Source: Rohdeia sp041398665 (GTDB lineage Bacteria; Planctomycetota; UBA1135; GCA-002686595). Taken from it: DNA of 64,000 bases. Every line of letters begins with the position of its first letter. The stretch's first letter is position 1. The position numbers and the translations under genes were made by a program. Below the pieces are notes generated by a model. The model saw only the letters and a list, made by a program, of their open reading frames with translations. It ran no database searches and was not told the origin of the DNA. Location: the NCBI GenBank assembly GCA_041398665.1, contig JAWKUH010000027.1, positions 11,501-75,500 on the forward strand, given 5' to 3'. Positions 31,582 through 40,983 of this stretch are shown piece by piece.

Positions 31582-32771
31582 TCACTCCGGCAGCGACGCC
31601 AGGATCCGCAGGTAGGCGTCGAACCTCCGCCGCGCGAGCTCGCCGCTCTCCGCCGCCGTGCGTACGCCGCAGTCCGGCTCGTGCACGTGACGGCAGTCCG
31701 AGAAGCGACAGTCTGCGACGAACGGCTCGAAGTCCTTGAAGTACGCCGCGAGGTCCGCGCGCGTCACGTCGGCGAGTCCGAAGGCTCGGACGCCGGGCGT
31801 GTCGATCAACTTCGTCCCGACGTCGTCGACCTCGAACAGCTCGGAGCGCGTCGTCGTGTGCCGCCCCTTGCCGTCGCCCTCGCGGACGCGGCCGGTGGCG
31901 GCGGCGAGCCGGGGGAAGAGCGCGTTGGCGAGCGAACTCTTGCCGACGCCGCTCTGCCCCACGAGCACGACGGTGCGCCCGCGGACGAGCTCGCGGAGCT
32001 CGTCCAGGCCCTCTCCGCCGTCCGCCGAGACGAGCAACGCCGCGGCTCCGAACGACCGCAGGTCCCGCAGGACCTCCAGTTTCTCGGTGCGGTCCGCCTC
32101 GTCCACGAGGAGGTCGGCCTTGCTCGCGCACACGATCGGCGCGATGCCGCCGCGCTCGAGCGCGACCAGGTAGCGGTCGAGGATGCCCGGCCGGAACGCC
32201 GGCTGCCGCACCGACGCGACGACGATCGCCGCGTCGACGTTGGCGGCGACGACGCGTTCGAGGTCGGGGCGTCCGGGGTCGGGCGCGAGAGGACGCTCCG
32301 CCGCTCGCCGATCGCGACGACGCGCCAGGCGTCGCGCGAGCTCGCGCAGGAACGCGGAGTCGCCGACGGCGACGCTCGTCCGCTGCGTGCTCGCGAGTTC
32401 CTCGTCGAGCGAGCCTCCACGACGCCGCCGTCCAGGAGGCGCACCCGCGCGCGTCCCGGTGCGACGCCGACGACGAGTCCGCTCGTCGTCGCGTCGACCG
32501 GCTCCGACGTCGGAGCGCTGTGCTCCGCCACCGCGCGCGTCGCACGCCGCTCGCTCCGCGGCGAACCCATGGACTCCTCCGTCGCGAGGTCGTCGTCGAC
32601 GATCGCGTCCACGTCGCGCGCGGAGAACCTGCGCCGGACGCTCGTGTCGTGCCCGCGCTCGACCTTCCGAGCGCGCGATTCCTTCTGCAGTCGTTTGCGC
32701 TCTTCGAGCGACCTGTTCTTCTTGGCGCCCTTCAGGTAGCGCCGGACCTGTTCGTCTCGGTCGCGATCCAC
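31582..32771 (-). CDS. rsgA: Ribosome small-subunit GTPase RsgA, frameshifted
   Basis: A circularly permuted GTPase that matures the 30S subunit. The GTG at 32771 has GGAGG upstream and opens a basic N-terminal extension, followed by the OB fold (VVGVAPGRARVRLLDGG). The GTPase part has the permuted order G4 (ASKAD), G1 (GQSGVGKSSL), G2 (HTTTR) and G3 (DTPG). A C-terminal zinc site CRFSDCRHVHEPDC follows. The reading frame changes near 32412, 32340 and 32285 inside the OB-fold/linker, where each short stretch still matches the family. Three compensating breaks in an otherwise intact and widely conserved gene point to assembly indels. Corrected length is about 396 residues. Confidence 0.85.
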
Positions 32772-32993
32772 GTCGTGCCTCCGCTGTCGAGGACGTTGGG
32801 ACGCGCACACCCCGACGGAGTGGATCGCTGCGCCGAACGCGCTCCTCCCGACGCGGGTGGACCGTCGCGCTCGAACGCCCGAAGCGTGCGCGCCGCGTCG
32901 CGCAACGGTCGTCCGTGCGCGCACGCGGTGGTGGGAGCGGCTCTCCGCCCGCTCGCCCTCGCACGCCGTCCCGTTCTCGCGGGACCCCGTGAC

Positions 32994-33038
32994 TCAGGCG
33001 CGGGCGGAGGCAGCGGCGACGGTCTTCGTGATCTGCAT
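32994..33038 (-). CDS. Possible 14-residue leader ORF upstream of rsgA
   Basis: ATG 33038 to TGA 32996-32994 encodes MQITKTVAAASARA. It has a GGAGG ribosome-binding site, and the 11 nt GGAGGCACGAC before its start are identical to those before the rsgA start at 32771. The rest of the 462-nt gap (32772-33233) shows no gene. It may be a leader peptide or chance. Confidence 0.2.
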   Translation of the reverse strand: MQITKTVAAASARA

Positions 33039-33233
33039 CGTCGTGCCTCCGTTCAGCTTCGGTTCGCCCGGATCGTGGACACCGGGGCGCGTTCGGCCGA
33101 TCCGAGGCGCGCGGAGCGCGCGGGCGGCCGAGACGATCGAGAAGTCTAGCCGCATCCGTGCTCCACGGGGGAAGAGAGCGCGGCGACGGAGGTCCTCCCG
33201 GCACCGATCGCGATCCGCGTCTAGCATCGAACC

Positions 33234-34718
33234 ATGCTCGAATCCGTCCTGCTCCTGGCCGTCCTGGCAGTCCCGGCCCCGCGGCTCGAGCCGACGCCGC
33301 AATTCGTCGAACGCGCCGAGGTCGCGCCCGGCACCGCGTGGAACACCGAGGTCGTCCACGTCGACAGCGGTCTCCCGGGACCCACGGTCCTCGTCGTCGG
33401 CGGCGTGCACGGCGACGAGCCGGCGGGCGCGCTCGCCGCGGAGGAGATCGCGGGCTGGCGCCCGACGCGCGGCAGGCTCGTGGTCGTGCCGCGCACGAAC
33501 GAGCTCGCGCTCGCCGCGGGATCGCGGCTCGTCCCGACCCATCGCGACGCGAAGGGGGCGGTCGACGGCGAACGCGACCTCAACCGCACGTTCCCGACGC
33601 ACGAGGGCGACGAACCCGAGGGCGCACTCTCCGCGGCGATCTGGGAGCTCGTGCGCGAGATCCGGCCGGACTACCTGGTCGACCTGCACGAGGGCTACGA
33701 CTTCACGCAGGTCGAGCCGAAGAGCGTCGGCAGCTCGATCATCAGTGACGCGACGCCCGCCTCGCTCGCGCGCGCCGCCGCGATGGTTGCGACCCTCAAC
33801 TCGACGATCGCCGACGAGAAGAAGCAGTTCGTCGTCAAGCAGGTCGCAGTGTCGGGCAGCCTCGCGCGAGCCGCCCACGACGTGCTCGGCATCCCGTCGA
33901 TGATCGTCGAGACCACGACCAAGGGGCAGGCGGAGGCCTTCCGAGCGCGGCAGCACCGCATCCTCGTCGCGACGTTCCTGACGGGGCTCGACATGCTCGA
34001 CCACGGCCCCGACGTGCTGGTCGGCACCGCCGCCGACGCGGACGACGTCAAGGTCGCGATGTACGTCTCGGCGGGCGTCGGCGGGAGCGGCCCCGACCGC
34101 ATCGAGGAGCTGCTCGAGTCGTACGGAGACTTCGTGGTGCGGCGCGTGTGCGCCAGCGACCTCCGCGCCGGCGTGCTCGAACAGTTCGACGTCGTGATCT
34201 TCCCGGGCGGGAGCGCGAGTTCGCAGGCCGCGTCGATCCGCGAGGACGGCCGCGAAGCCGTGCGCGAGTTCGTCGAGTCGGGCGGCGGCTACCTCGGCAT
34301 CTGCGCCGGCGCGTACCTCGCGGCGAACAACTACGAGTGGTCGCTCGGGATCCTCGACGCGGACGTGGTCGACCGCGAGCACTGGGCGCGCGGCACCGGC
34401 GACGTGGCGATCGAGTTCTCGGGGCTCGGCGCGACGACGCTCTCGACCGGCACGCGCGAGGCCGAGATCCACTACGCGAACGGCCCGATCTTCGCGCGCT
34501 CGCGCGACCGCGAGATCCCGAACTACCGGGTGCTCGCGTGGTTCCGCGGCGAGGTCCTGCGCACCGGCGTCCCCGGCGGCGTCATGCCGGACACGCCGGC
34601 GATGGTCGTGGGTCGCTTCGGCGAGGGTCGCGTGGTGTGCAGCAGTCCGCACCCCGAGCAGACCGACGGGATGGAGGAGGTCGTCGCCGAGCTCGTCCGT
34701 CTCGCCGCGGGATCGTAG
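33234..34718 (+). CDS. M14-like (AstE/AspA type) hydrolase fused to BPL_N amidotransferase-like domain
   Basis: A 494-residue protein from ATG 33234 with an N-terminal hydrophobic segment that may be a signal peptide. Residues about 35-250 form a succinylglutamate desuccinylase/aspartoacylase-type zinc domain: GGVHGDEP (H59 and E62 ligands), DLNRTFP (substrate contact) and DLHEGYDF (H152 ligand). Residues about 265-490 match the BPL_N domain, a class I glutamine-amidotransferase-like fold: FPGGSASSQ, then GGGYLGICAGAY with the nucleophile-position cysteine, and SPHPEQT near the end. Fusion of a deacylase-type domain to BPL_N suggests processing of an amide-linked substrate outside the cytoplasm. 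The substrate is unknown. Confidence 0.87.
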   Translation: MLESVLLLAVLAVPAPRLEPTPQFVERAEVAPGTAWNTEVVHVDSGLPGPTVLVVGGVHGDEPAGALAAEEIAGWRPTRGRLVVVPRTNELALAAGSRLVPTHRDAKGAVDGERDLNRTFPTHEGDEPEGALSAAIWELVREIRPDYLVDLHEGYDFTQVEPKSVGSSIISDATPASLARAAAMVATLNSTIADEKKQFVVKQVAVSGSLARAAHDVLGIPSMIVETTTKGQAEAFRARQHRILVATFLTGLDMLDHGPDVLVGTAADADDVKVAMYVSAGVGGSGPDRIEELLESYGDFVVRRVCASDLRAGVLEQFDVVIFPGGSASSQAASIREDGREAVREFVESGGGYLGICAGAYLAANNYEWSLGILDADVVDREHWARGTGDVAIEFSGLGATTLSTGTREAEIHYANGPIFARSRDREIPNYRVLAWFRGEVLRTGVPGGVMPDTPAMVVGRFGEGRVVCSSPHPEQTDGMEEVVAELVRLAAGS

Positions 34719-34747
34719 GAGGGCCGCGCGGTCGCTACCCTCGCGGC

Positions 34748-35302
34748 ATGCTGATGCCCCGAGGAATCGCGCGCTCGTTCGTCGTCGCGCTCGCCGCCGC
34801 CGTGCTCGGCGCCTGCCACCTGCCGTCCGGCTTCACCGCGGGCGACCGCTCGACGATCGAGGGTCAGGCCAAGGCCTGGGCCGACGCCGTCGTGGCCGGC
34901 GACCCCGATGCGTTGCTCGCGATCTACGAACCCGAAGCGGTCGTCATGCCGGAAGGGCGCCAACCGCTGATCGGCACGGACGCGATCGGCGCGTTCTTCG
35001 CGGGGATGCCCGACGTGAAGAACGTCAAGCTGCGCGTGCTCGAGATCAACGGTCACGGGTCGCTGGCCTACGTCGTCGGCCGCTACCGCTTCGCGATGGC
35101 CGTCGAGGGCGAGCCCGAGCCGGTCGTCGACGAGGGCGTGTACGTCGAGGTGTGGCGTCGGCACGGCGGCCGCTGGCTGATCGCGCGCGACATCTTCCAC
35201 ACGACGCCGGTGCAGGAGGGCGAAGCACCCTTCCAGCTCGCGCCGCCCCGTCCCACCCCGGCCGACGTGCCCGTCGTCGATCCCGACGACGGTGGTGACT
35301 GA
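34748..35302 (+). CDS. SnoaL/DUF4440-like lipoprotein
   Basis: A 184-residue protein from ATG 34748 (a second in-frame ATG lies at 34754), with a signal peptide and lipobox LGAC near residue 22. The mature part is a typical SnoaL/DUF4440 cone: IEGQAKAWADAVVAGDPDALLAIYEPEAVVMPEG, then LIGTDAIGAFFAG and a C-terminal GGRWLIARDIFHTT. The role is probably small-molecule binding or turnover in the periplasm. It follows the M14/BPL_N gene by 29 nt and is likely co-transcribed. Repeat DNA follows. Confidence 0.85.
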   Translation: MLMPRGIARSFVVALAAAVLGACHLPSGFTAGDRSTIEGQAKAWADAVVAGDPDALLAIYEPEAVVMPEGRQPLIGTDAIGAFFAGMPDVKNVKLRVLEINGHGSLAYVVGRYRFAMAVEGEPEPVVDEGVYVEVWRRHGGRWLIARDIFHTTPVQEGEAPFQLAPPRPTPADVPVVDPDDGGD

Positions 35303-35334
35303 GTGCGGCGCCTTCGGTGCCGAGGAACACAAGG

Positions 35335-35477
35335 TTCACAGGGAGGCACAGAGGACACAGAGACCACGCGACGCCGCCGGAGGCGGCGCGGAGAAGTCAG
35401 AACGGAACGCGTTCTCCGTGATCTCGGATCGAGCATGGTCCGACGTGGTCTCTGTGTCCTCTGTGGCTCCCTGTGAA
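35335..35477. repeat. Palindromic repeat with 34-bp arms
   Basis: The arm 35335-35368, beginning TTCACAGGGAGGCACAGAGG, pairs with 35444-35477, ending CCTCTGTGGCTCCCTGTGAA, with one mismatch in 34. The 75-nt spacer includes a GCCGCCGGAGGCGGC palindrome. The ends TTCACAG...CTGTGAA are the same as in the repeats at 9.8-10.2 and 47.2 kb. It lies between convergent genes, and no gene is seen from 35303 to 35642. Confidence 0.88.
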
Positions 35478-35481
35478 TCAT

Positions 35482-35577
35482 CCGCGCGGCGCGAAGCGGC
35501 GCGCTGCGTTCCCCCGCGCGGCGCGAAGCGGCGCGCTGCGTTCCCCCGCGCGGCGCGGAGCGGCGCGCTGTGTTCCC
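35482..35577. repeat. Three tandem copies of a 32-bp repeat
   Basis: CCGCGCGGCGCGAAGCGGCG begins at 35482 and 35514 and, with one base changed, at 35546. The period is exactly 32 bp. The last copy also differs near its end. Similar GCGCGGCGCGAAGCGGCGCG modules occur inside the 9.7-10.1 kb repeat. Confidence 0.85.
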
Positions 35578-35642
35578 CCTGCGCGGCCGGAAGGCCGCGC
35601 CACGCCTCGAGGGAGAGGACGGCACGCCGCGCGCGCTCCGCG

Positions 35643-37080
35643 TCAGCCCGCGACCCGCACGAAGACGGTGCGCACGACGTCGGGCGTCCAGGAGCGGGTC
35701 GTCGCGCACACCGGCCGCCGTCGCGTACTCGCGGAAGCCGTGGCGCGCGAGCTCGAACGCTCCGGGGTCGTCCGCGACGACCGCGAGACGACCGCCCTCG
35801 GCGAAGAAGCGCGGACCGACGGGGACGCGGCTCGCGTCCGCCGCTGCACGACGCAGCGGGAACTCCGAGACGAGCGCCCCGTCCGGCGCGAGGACGCGCG
35901 CGGCGTCCGCGAGGAACGCGGCGGCGTCGTCGACCCGCGCCAACGCGTCTCCCGCGAACACGAGGTCGAGCGACGCGTCGGGGCGCTGCACGAACGCGCC
36001 GTCGATCGAACCCTCGCTCGCGACGACCGGCGGCAGCGGGAGGCCCTCCCGCTCGAACGCCGCGAGGTACGACGCGGCGCCCGGATCGACGGCAGAGACG
36101 TCGACGTTCGCGAAGAGGTGCGCGAAGGTGAGGCTCGGCACGGGACCGGCGTCGAGTTCGAGCGCGCGGACGGGCGTCCTCCGACCGACGAGGAACTCGC
36201 GCGGGAGCAGCGTCTCGATCCAGTCCGGATGGAGCGCCCGCGCGCGTACGACGTCGACGCCCGCCTCGAGCGCCGGCCGGAAGACGCCGTCGCGAGCGAA
36301 GATCGTGGTCGCGACGGCTCGCGCCTCGGAGGCGCGCACGACCTCGGCGACGCGGCGTGCGAGACCGGGCTCGTCGGATTTCACGAAGACCGCGCGGATC
36401 GTGATCGGTTCGTCGTGGACGCGGTTCGGCCGCGGCGTGTCGAACGGCGAGAGGTGGACCAGACGGAGGCCCAGCCCTCGGAGGTCGAGTCGTTCGGCAC
36501 CACCGCGGTCGGCACAGTGCAGCGCTCCGCCCTCGACGCGGAAGTCGAAGTGGTGGAGCCCCTCGTAGTCCTCGCGCTCGCCCTCGAAGGCGAAGACCTC
36601 GAGCGCGAACACGCCGCCGTCGCGGAGCGCCGCCGCGATCGACGCGAAGCAGCGCTGCACGTCCTCCGCGTGGTCGAGCGAGTTGCGCGCGTAGACGAGG
36701 TCGACGCTCGCGCGTTCGACGACGTCGAGCAACCGCTCCCCCGTCCCGGCGACGACGGGGGTCGGGAACGCGACGCCGAAGCGCTCACGGAGCACGACGT
36801 AGTCGTCCGCGAGCGGGTCCACACCGATCACGTCGAGCAACGTGCGCTCGTGCGCCGAGGCGAGCGTCCCGACGGGACCGCTCCCGAGGTCGATCGCCCG
36901 CGGGCGACGACCGACGACGCGCGACCGGAGGTCGTCGACGACCTCGTCGAGCCACACCGGTCGTTCCTTGCGCCGCCCTTCGGGCGTGAGCCTGCGCCGC
37001 ATGAACTCCGCGTGCGCGCCTTCGAGCGCGAACTCGCGCTCCCAGTACTCGACCTCGTCGCGGTATCCCGTGCGGTCCAT
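35643..37080 (-). CDS. SAM-dependent methyltransferase-like protein, probable C-terminal frameshift
   Basis: ATG 37080 opens a class I methyltransferase: AIDLGSGPVGTLA (SAM-binding glycine loop, about 61-73), DVIGVDPLADDYV and VDLVYARNSLDHAEDV (about 130-145). A second, degenerate methyltransferase-like half follows, with VRALELDAG, LDLVFAGDALARVDDAAAFLADAARVLAPDGALV. So the protein may contain two related domains (about 479 residues). The annotated frame would run on into repeat DNA. A change of frame near 35695 gives a natural end TPDVVRTVFVRVAG and a stop at 35643-35645, which I prefer. The substrate is unknown. Confidence 0.75.
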
Positions 37081-37204
37081 GGGGGGAGTCGTTCAGCGCG
37101 CCGGGCCGCGCGCGCGGTGGGCGATCCATCCCCGCTCCGTGGGGCGGTGCGGAGCGGTGAGGAGAGCGAGCGGGTGGTGTCGTCCCACGGAAGTTCCTCG
37201 GCGG

Positions 37205-37588
37205 TCAGTGCGCGACGACTTCGAACGTCGCATCGACGACGCCGGCGCCGTCGCGGAGGAAGGTCGCGTCCACGACGAGCGCGCTCCCGAAGATCAGGCG
37301 CGCACGTCCCGACGTGTCGAAGCCGGCGGTCACGCTCGCGCCCTCGGACGAACCTTCGATCGGGAACGACAGCGTGACGTCGGTTCCCGTGACCACGTAG
37401 GCGACGTCGAGTCGGCGACCGGTCGCGGCCTCGTCGAACGCGAAGCCGCCGGCGTGGCCGACGTCGTGGAGCTCGAACGTCGTGTGCGCGGGATCGACGA
37501 GGAAGCGACCGGCGGTGCCCTCCCCGGGATCGTCGACGGCCCGGCACGACGCCGCAGCCACGAGAACGAGGACCGCGACGCGCCTCAC
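37205..37588 (-). CDS. Small lipoprotein, unassigned
   Basis: A 127-residue protein from GTG 37588 whose start overlaps the stop of the upstream peptidase gene (GTGA). A short signal segment VAVLVLVAAASC gives a lipobox near residue 15. The mature part is rich in beta-prone residues (FLVDPAHTTFELHDVG, VTAGFDTSGRARLIFGSALVVDATF), suggesting a small beta-sandwich. No family is recognised. Tight coupling to the prolyl oligopeptidase gene suggests a linked role. Confidence 0.75.
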   Translation of the reverse strand: MRRVAVLVLVAAASCRAVDDPGEGTAGRFLVDPAHTTFELHDVGHAGGFAFDEAATGRRLDVAYVVTGTDVTLSFPIEGSSEGASVTAGFDTSGRARLIFGSALVVDATFLRDGAGVVDATFEVVAH

Positions 37589-39723
37589 TTCTCGATCCCC
37601 TCGAGGTCGAGGAGGAACGCGTACTCGAGCGCGACCTCCTGGTAGCGCTGGAAGCGCCCCGACGCGCCGCCGTGACCGGCGTCCATGTTGGTCTCGAGCA
37701 GGAGTTCGGCGTCGTTCGTGCGCTTGGCGCGCAGCTTCGCGACCCACTTCGCGGGCTCCCAGTACTGCACCTGGCTGTCGTGCAGACCCGTCGTGACGAG
37801 CAGGTTCGGGTACGCCTTGGCCTCGACCTGGTCGTAGGGCGAGTACGAGAGCATGTAGTCGTAGTAGGCGGGCTCGTTCGGGTTCCCCCACTCGTCGTAC
37901 TCGAACGTCGTGAGCGGGATCGTGTCGTCGAGCATCGTCGTGACGACGTCGACGAACGGGACCGCGGCGATGACGCCGTTGAACAGGTCGGGGCGCATGT
38001 TGAGGATCGCGCCCATGAGCAGACCGCCCGCGCTGCCGCCGAGCGCGTAGAGGTGCTCGGGCGACGTGAAGCGCTCCGACACGAGGAACTCCGCGCAGTC
38101 CACGAAGTCGGTGAAGGTGTTCTTCTTGTGGAAGAGTTTGCCCTGGTCGTACCAGCGCTCGCCCATCTCGCGGCCGCCGCGCACGTGCGCGATGGCGTAG
38201 ACGAAGCCGCGGTCGAGCAGGCTGAGGCGCGCGGAGCTGAAGTACGCGTCCGTGCTCGATCCGTACGACCCGTACGCGTACAGCAACAGCGGCGCGCTGC
38301 CGTCGCGGACGAGCCCCTTCCGGTACACGATCGAGATCGGGACGCGCGTGCCGTCGCGGGCGACCGCCCAGCGGCGCTCCGACGCGTAGTTCGCCGGGTC
38401 GAAGCCGCCGAGCACCTCGTCCTGCTTGCGCAGGACGCGCTCGTGCGAGGCCATGTCGTAGTCGTACGTCGAGCGCGGCGTCGTCAACGACGTGTAGACG
38501 AAGCGCAGCGTCGTCGTGGCGAAGCTGTGGTTGTCCGTCGTGTTGACGGAGTACGTGGGCTCGTCGAACGTGATGGAGTGCTCGGGCGAACCGTCCCACG
38601 GCACGATGCGGACGCCCTGGAGGCCGTCGACGCGCTCGCTGAGGACGAGGTACTTCTCGAACACCTCGAAGTCCTCGAGGAGCGCGTCGTCGCGGTGGGC
38701 GACGACGACCTCGGGCTTCGCCGTCGCGTAGGAGTCGATCGGCACGCGGACGAGCTTGCCGTTCGGCGCGCCGTCGTTGCTCCAGACGTAGAAGTGGTCG
38801 CCGAAGTGCTCGACGCCGTAGCGGAGGCCCTTGCGGCGCGGCCACAGCACGTGGAAGCCCTCCTCGGGAGCCTGCGTGTCGAGGAACCGCCACTCGGTCG
38901 TCGTCGAGTGCGAGCTCACGATCAGGATGAAGCGCTTGCTCTTCGTCTTCGTGACGAAACAGCGGAACGTGTCGTCGTCCTCCTGGAAGACGAGCTCGTC
39001 CTTCGCGACGTCGGTCCCCATCACGTGCTTCCAGATCTGGTAGGCGCGCAGCGTGTCGGGATCCTGCTTCGAGTAGTAGAGCGTGCGCCCCTCGTCGCCC
39101 CAGACCATGTTGCCCGTCGTCTCGGGGATGACGTCGGGGACGAGCTGGCGCGTGCGGATCGCGCGGAAGTGGATGTCGTACTTGCGCCGACCGACGGTGT
39201 CGACGGAGTACGCGAGGAGGCGGTCGTCCGGCGACACCTGCGTCTCGTCGATCGCGAAGTACGTATGCCCCTGAGCCAGCGCGTTGCCGTCGAGGAGCAC
39301 CATCTCCTCGTCGCTGTCGTAGCTCGGCTTGCGGCAGTAGAGCGGGTACTCACCACCCTCGACGAAGCGCGTGTAGTACCACCAACCGTCCTCCTCGTAC
39401 GGGACGGACGCGTCGTCCTGCACGAGTCGCGCGATCATCTCGTCGTAGAGCTCCTGCTGGAGCTCCTCGGTGTCCGCCATCACCGCGTCGGTGTAGGCGT
39501 TCTCCGCCTCGAGGTACGCGATGACCTCGGGATCCTCGCGGTCGCGCAGCCAGTAGTAGTCGTCGACGCGGACGTGGCCGTGCTTCTCGAGCTTCGTCGG
39601 TCGAACGTCGGCGACGGGCTCGGGGATCGCCGTCGCGGCGGCGCCGGAGCGGTGCGCGGGGTTCTGGCAGGCGGCGAGCGCCGCGGCGGCGAGGAGGAGG
39701 GCGAACGTGCGGGGGAGGTGCAT
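37585..39723 (-). CDS. S9A prolyl oligopeptidase (oligopeptidase B type), lipoprotein
   Basis: A 712-residue serine peptidase from ATG 39723 with lipobox LAAC (about residue 19), so it is probably anchored outside the cytoplasm. The N-terminal part has HVRVDDYYWLRDREDPEVIAYLEAEN, typical of oligopeptidase B, and a seven-bladed propeller. The C-terminal alpha/beta hydrolase has the nucleophile elbow GGSAGG, then LHDSQVQYWEP (catalytic Asp) and MDAGHGG (catalytic His). Oligopeptidase B cleaves short peptides after basic residues. It is coupled to the small lipoprotein gene downstream. Confidence 0.95.
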   Translation of the reverse strand: MHLPRTFALLLAAAALAACQNPAHRSGAAATAIPEPVADVRPTKLEKHGHVRVDDYYWLRDREDPEVIAYLEAENAYTDAVMADTEELQQELYDEMIARLVQDDASVPYEEDGWWYYTRFVEGGEYPLYCRKPSYDSDEEMVLLDGNALAQGHTYFAIDETQVSPDDRLLAYSVDTVGRRKYDIHFRAIRTRQLVPDVIPETTGNMVWGDEGRTLYYSKQDPDTLRAYQIWKHVMGTDVAKDELVFQEDDDTFRCFVTKTKSKRFILIVSSHSTTTEWRFLDTQAPEEGFHVLWPRRKGLRYGVEHFGDHFYVWSNDGAPNGKLVRVPIDSYATAKPEVVVAHRDDALLEDFEVFEKYLVLSERVDGLQGVRIVPWDGSPEHSITFDEPTYSVNTTDNHSFATTTLRFVYTSLTTPRSTYDYDMASHERVLRKQDEVLGGFDPANYASERRWAVARDGTRVPISIVYRKGLVRDGSAPLLLYAYGSYGSSTDAYFSSARLSLLDRGFVYAIAHVRGGREMGERWYDQGKLFHKKNTFTDFVDCAEFLVSERFTSPEHLYALGGSAGGLLMGAILNMRPDLFNGVIAAVPFVDVVTTMLDDTIPLTTFEYDEWGNPNEPAYYDYMLSYSPYDQVEAKAYPNLLVTTGLHDSQVQYWEPAKWVAKLRAKRTNDAELLLETNMDAGHGGASGRFQRYQEVALEYAFLLDLEGIEK

Positions 39724-39800
39724 GGTGCGGTCGGTGGTCGGCTTCCGTCGGAGCGGGCCGGCGATGGTAGGCGGAGCGGGTCCGCGCCGGAGCCGCGGGC

Positions 39801-40883
39801 TCAGCGTTCTCGGTGCGCGTCGACGCGGATCGGTCCGACGTAGGCCCGGGCCACGACGACGTGGTCGAACTCGACGGCGACGTCGCGCTCGACGTCGGTG
39901 ACGCCCGCCCGCCGCAGCGCCTCGGGCGTCACGTAGTGGAGCAGCCAGAAGAAGTTCAGCTCGAGCGACTCGCTGGTCCGGAAGAGGAAGCCTTCGAAGG
40001 GCTCGCCGCCCTCGCTCGGCAGTTCGAAGCCGAGTCCGGTCCACGGTCCGCGCGGCGTGCCGCGCAGGACGTGCATGCGCGGTTCGCCGTCGATCCACAG
40101 CGCGAGCTCGCCGTCGTGTTCGTTCGGCGTTCCGAGGTCGAGCATCACCTCGACGCATTGCCAGCGATCGAGCGGTGCGACGAGCGGTTCGCTCGGTGCG
40201 ATGCCGCCGCCCCAGAACTTCCCGTCGGCGGAGACCTTCATCTCCGGCCAGTAGAGATAGAAGCCCCAGTTCCCCGGCACGGGTGCGCGGCCGCGATCGG
40301 CGTACGGTTCGATGCCGACGGTGACGCGATCGTCGCCGTTCGGGCGGACGCCCGCGTTGCCCTGCGGCCACGGTGTCGCGGGCTCGTAGCCGCCGAGGTG
40401 GACGAAGTGGTGCACATAGCCCGCGGCGTCGGCGGGGAAGCGCACGTAGAAGCGCGCGTGGAGGCGCCGTTCGCCGCGCTCGAACGAGCGGTAGAGCGAG
40501 CCGCCCGTCGTGCGCGGCGGCGACGCGGTGATGCGGAGCGCGCGACCGCCCGGCAGGTCGACGGGACCGCCGTCGACGAGTTGCATCACGCCGCGCGAGG
40601 CGTCGGACGCGTCGGTCCAGCGCGATCGGAGCTCGTCGAGCTCGCACTCGAAGTCCTCGGCGAACAGCACGTCGTCGTGCGTCGCGATCGCGCGATCCGC
40701 CGGGAAGCCGGCGGCGAGACCGTCGCCGCGAGGGAGCTCGGGGAAGCGCAGGGCAGGCGTCGCGTCGGTGGCCCGCTCGCGCTCCTGTCCGTCGTCGCGC
40801 CCCGTCGCGTCGCGATCGGCGTCCACGAACGCCGCGAGCGCGAGCGTCGGCACGAGGACGAGGGCGGCGGTCCGGACTCCCAC
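39801..40883 (-). CDS. Secreted concanavalin-like/polysaccharide-lyase-like protein
   Basis: A 360-residue protein from GTG 40883 with a short signal peptide (AALVLVPTLALAAF). The body is beta-rich with many aromatic residues: LFAEDFECELDELRSRW at the start of the fold, GRALRITASPP, LHARFYVRFPADAAGYVHHFVHLGGYEP, and a late RWQCVEVMLDLGTPNEHDGELALWIDG. This order resembles polysaccharide-lyase or concanavalin-like (jelly-roll) domains, especially the WxxxEV...GxxxLWIDG strand pair. No catalytic residues can be assigned. A separate terminator upstream isolates it from the desaturase gene. Confidence 0.7.
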   Translation of the reverse strand: MGVRTAALVLVPTLALAAFVDADRDATGRDDGQERERATDATPALRFPELPRGDGLAAGFPADRAIATHDDVLFAEDFECELDELRSRWTDASDASRGVMQLVDGGPVDLPGGRALRITASPPRTTGGSLYRSFERGERRLHARFYVRFPADAAGYVHHFVHLGGYEPATPWPQGNAGVRPNGDDRVTVGIEPYADRGRAPVPGNWGFYLYWPEMKVSADGKFWGGGIAPSEPLVAPLDRWQCVEVMLDLGTPNEHDGELALWIDGEPRMHVLRGTPRGPWTGLGFELPSEGGEPFEGFLFRTSESLELNFFWLLHYVTPEALRRAGVTDVERDVAVEFDHVVVARAYVGPIRVDAHRER

Positions 40884-40921
40884 GGGGCCGATCGTACGCG
40901 CGCGAGGTCGTCCGGAACGCG

Positions 40922-40953
40922 AGGACGCGAGGACCCAGGGGTCCTCGCGTCCT
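40922..40953 (-). terminator. Terminator after the desaturase gene
   Basis: Positions 40922-40935 and 40940-40953 form a 14-bp perfect stem (AGGACGCGAGGACC and its complement) with a four-base loop CAGG. It lies 30 nt past the desaturase stop on the transcribed strand. Confidence 0.75.
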
Positions 40954-40983
40954 CCTTCGTCGCGGAACGCGCGACGCGGTGCG

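Noticed and set aside
35482..35577. CRISPR array at the 32-bp repeats
   Set aside because: The units are directly adjacent with no unique spacers, there are only three, and no cas gene is nearby.
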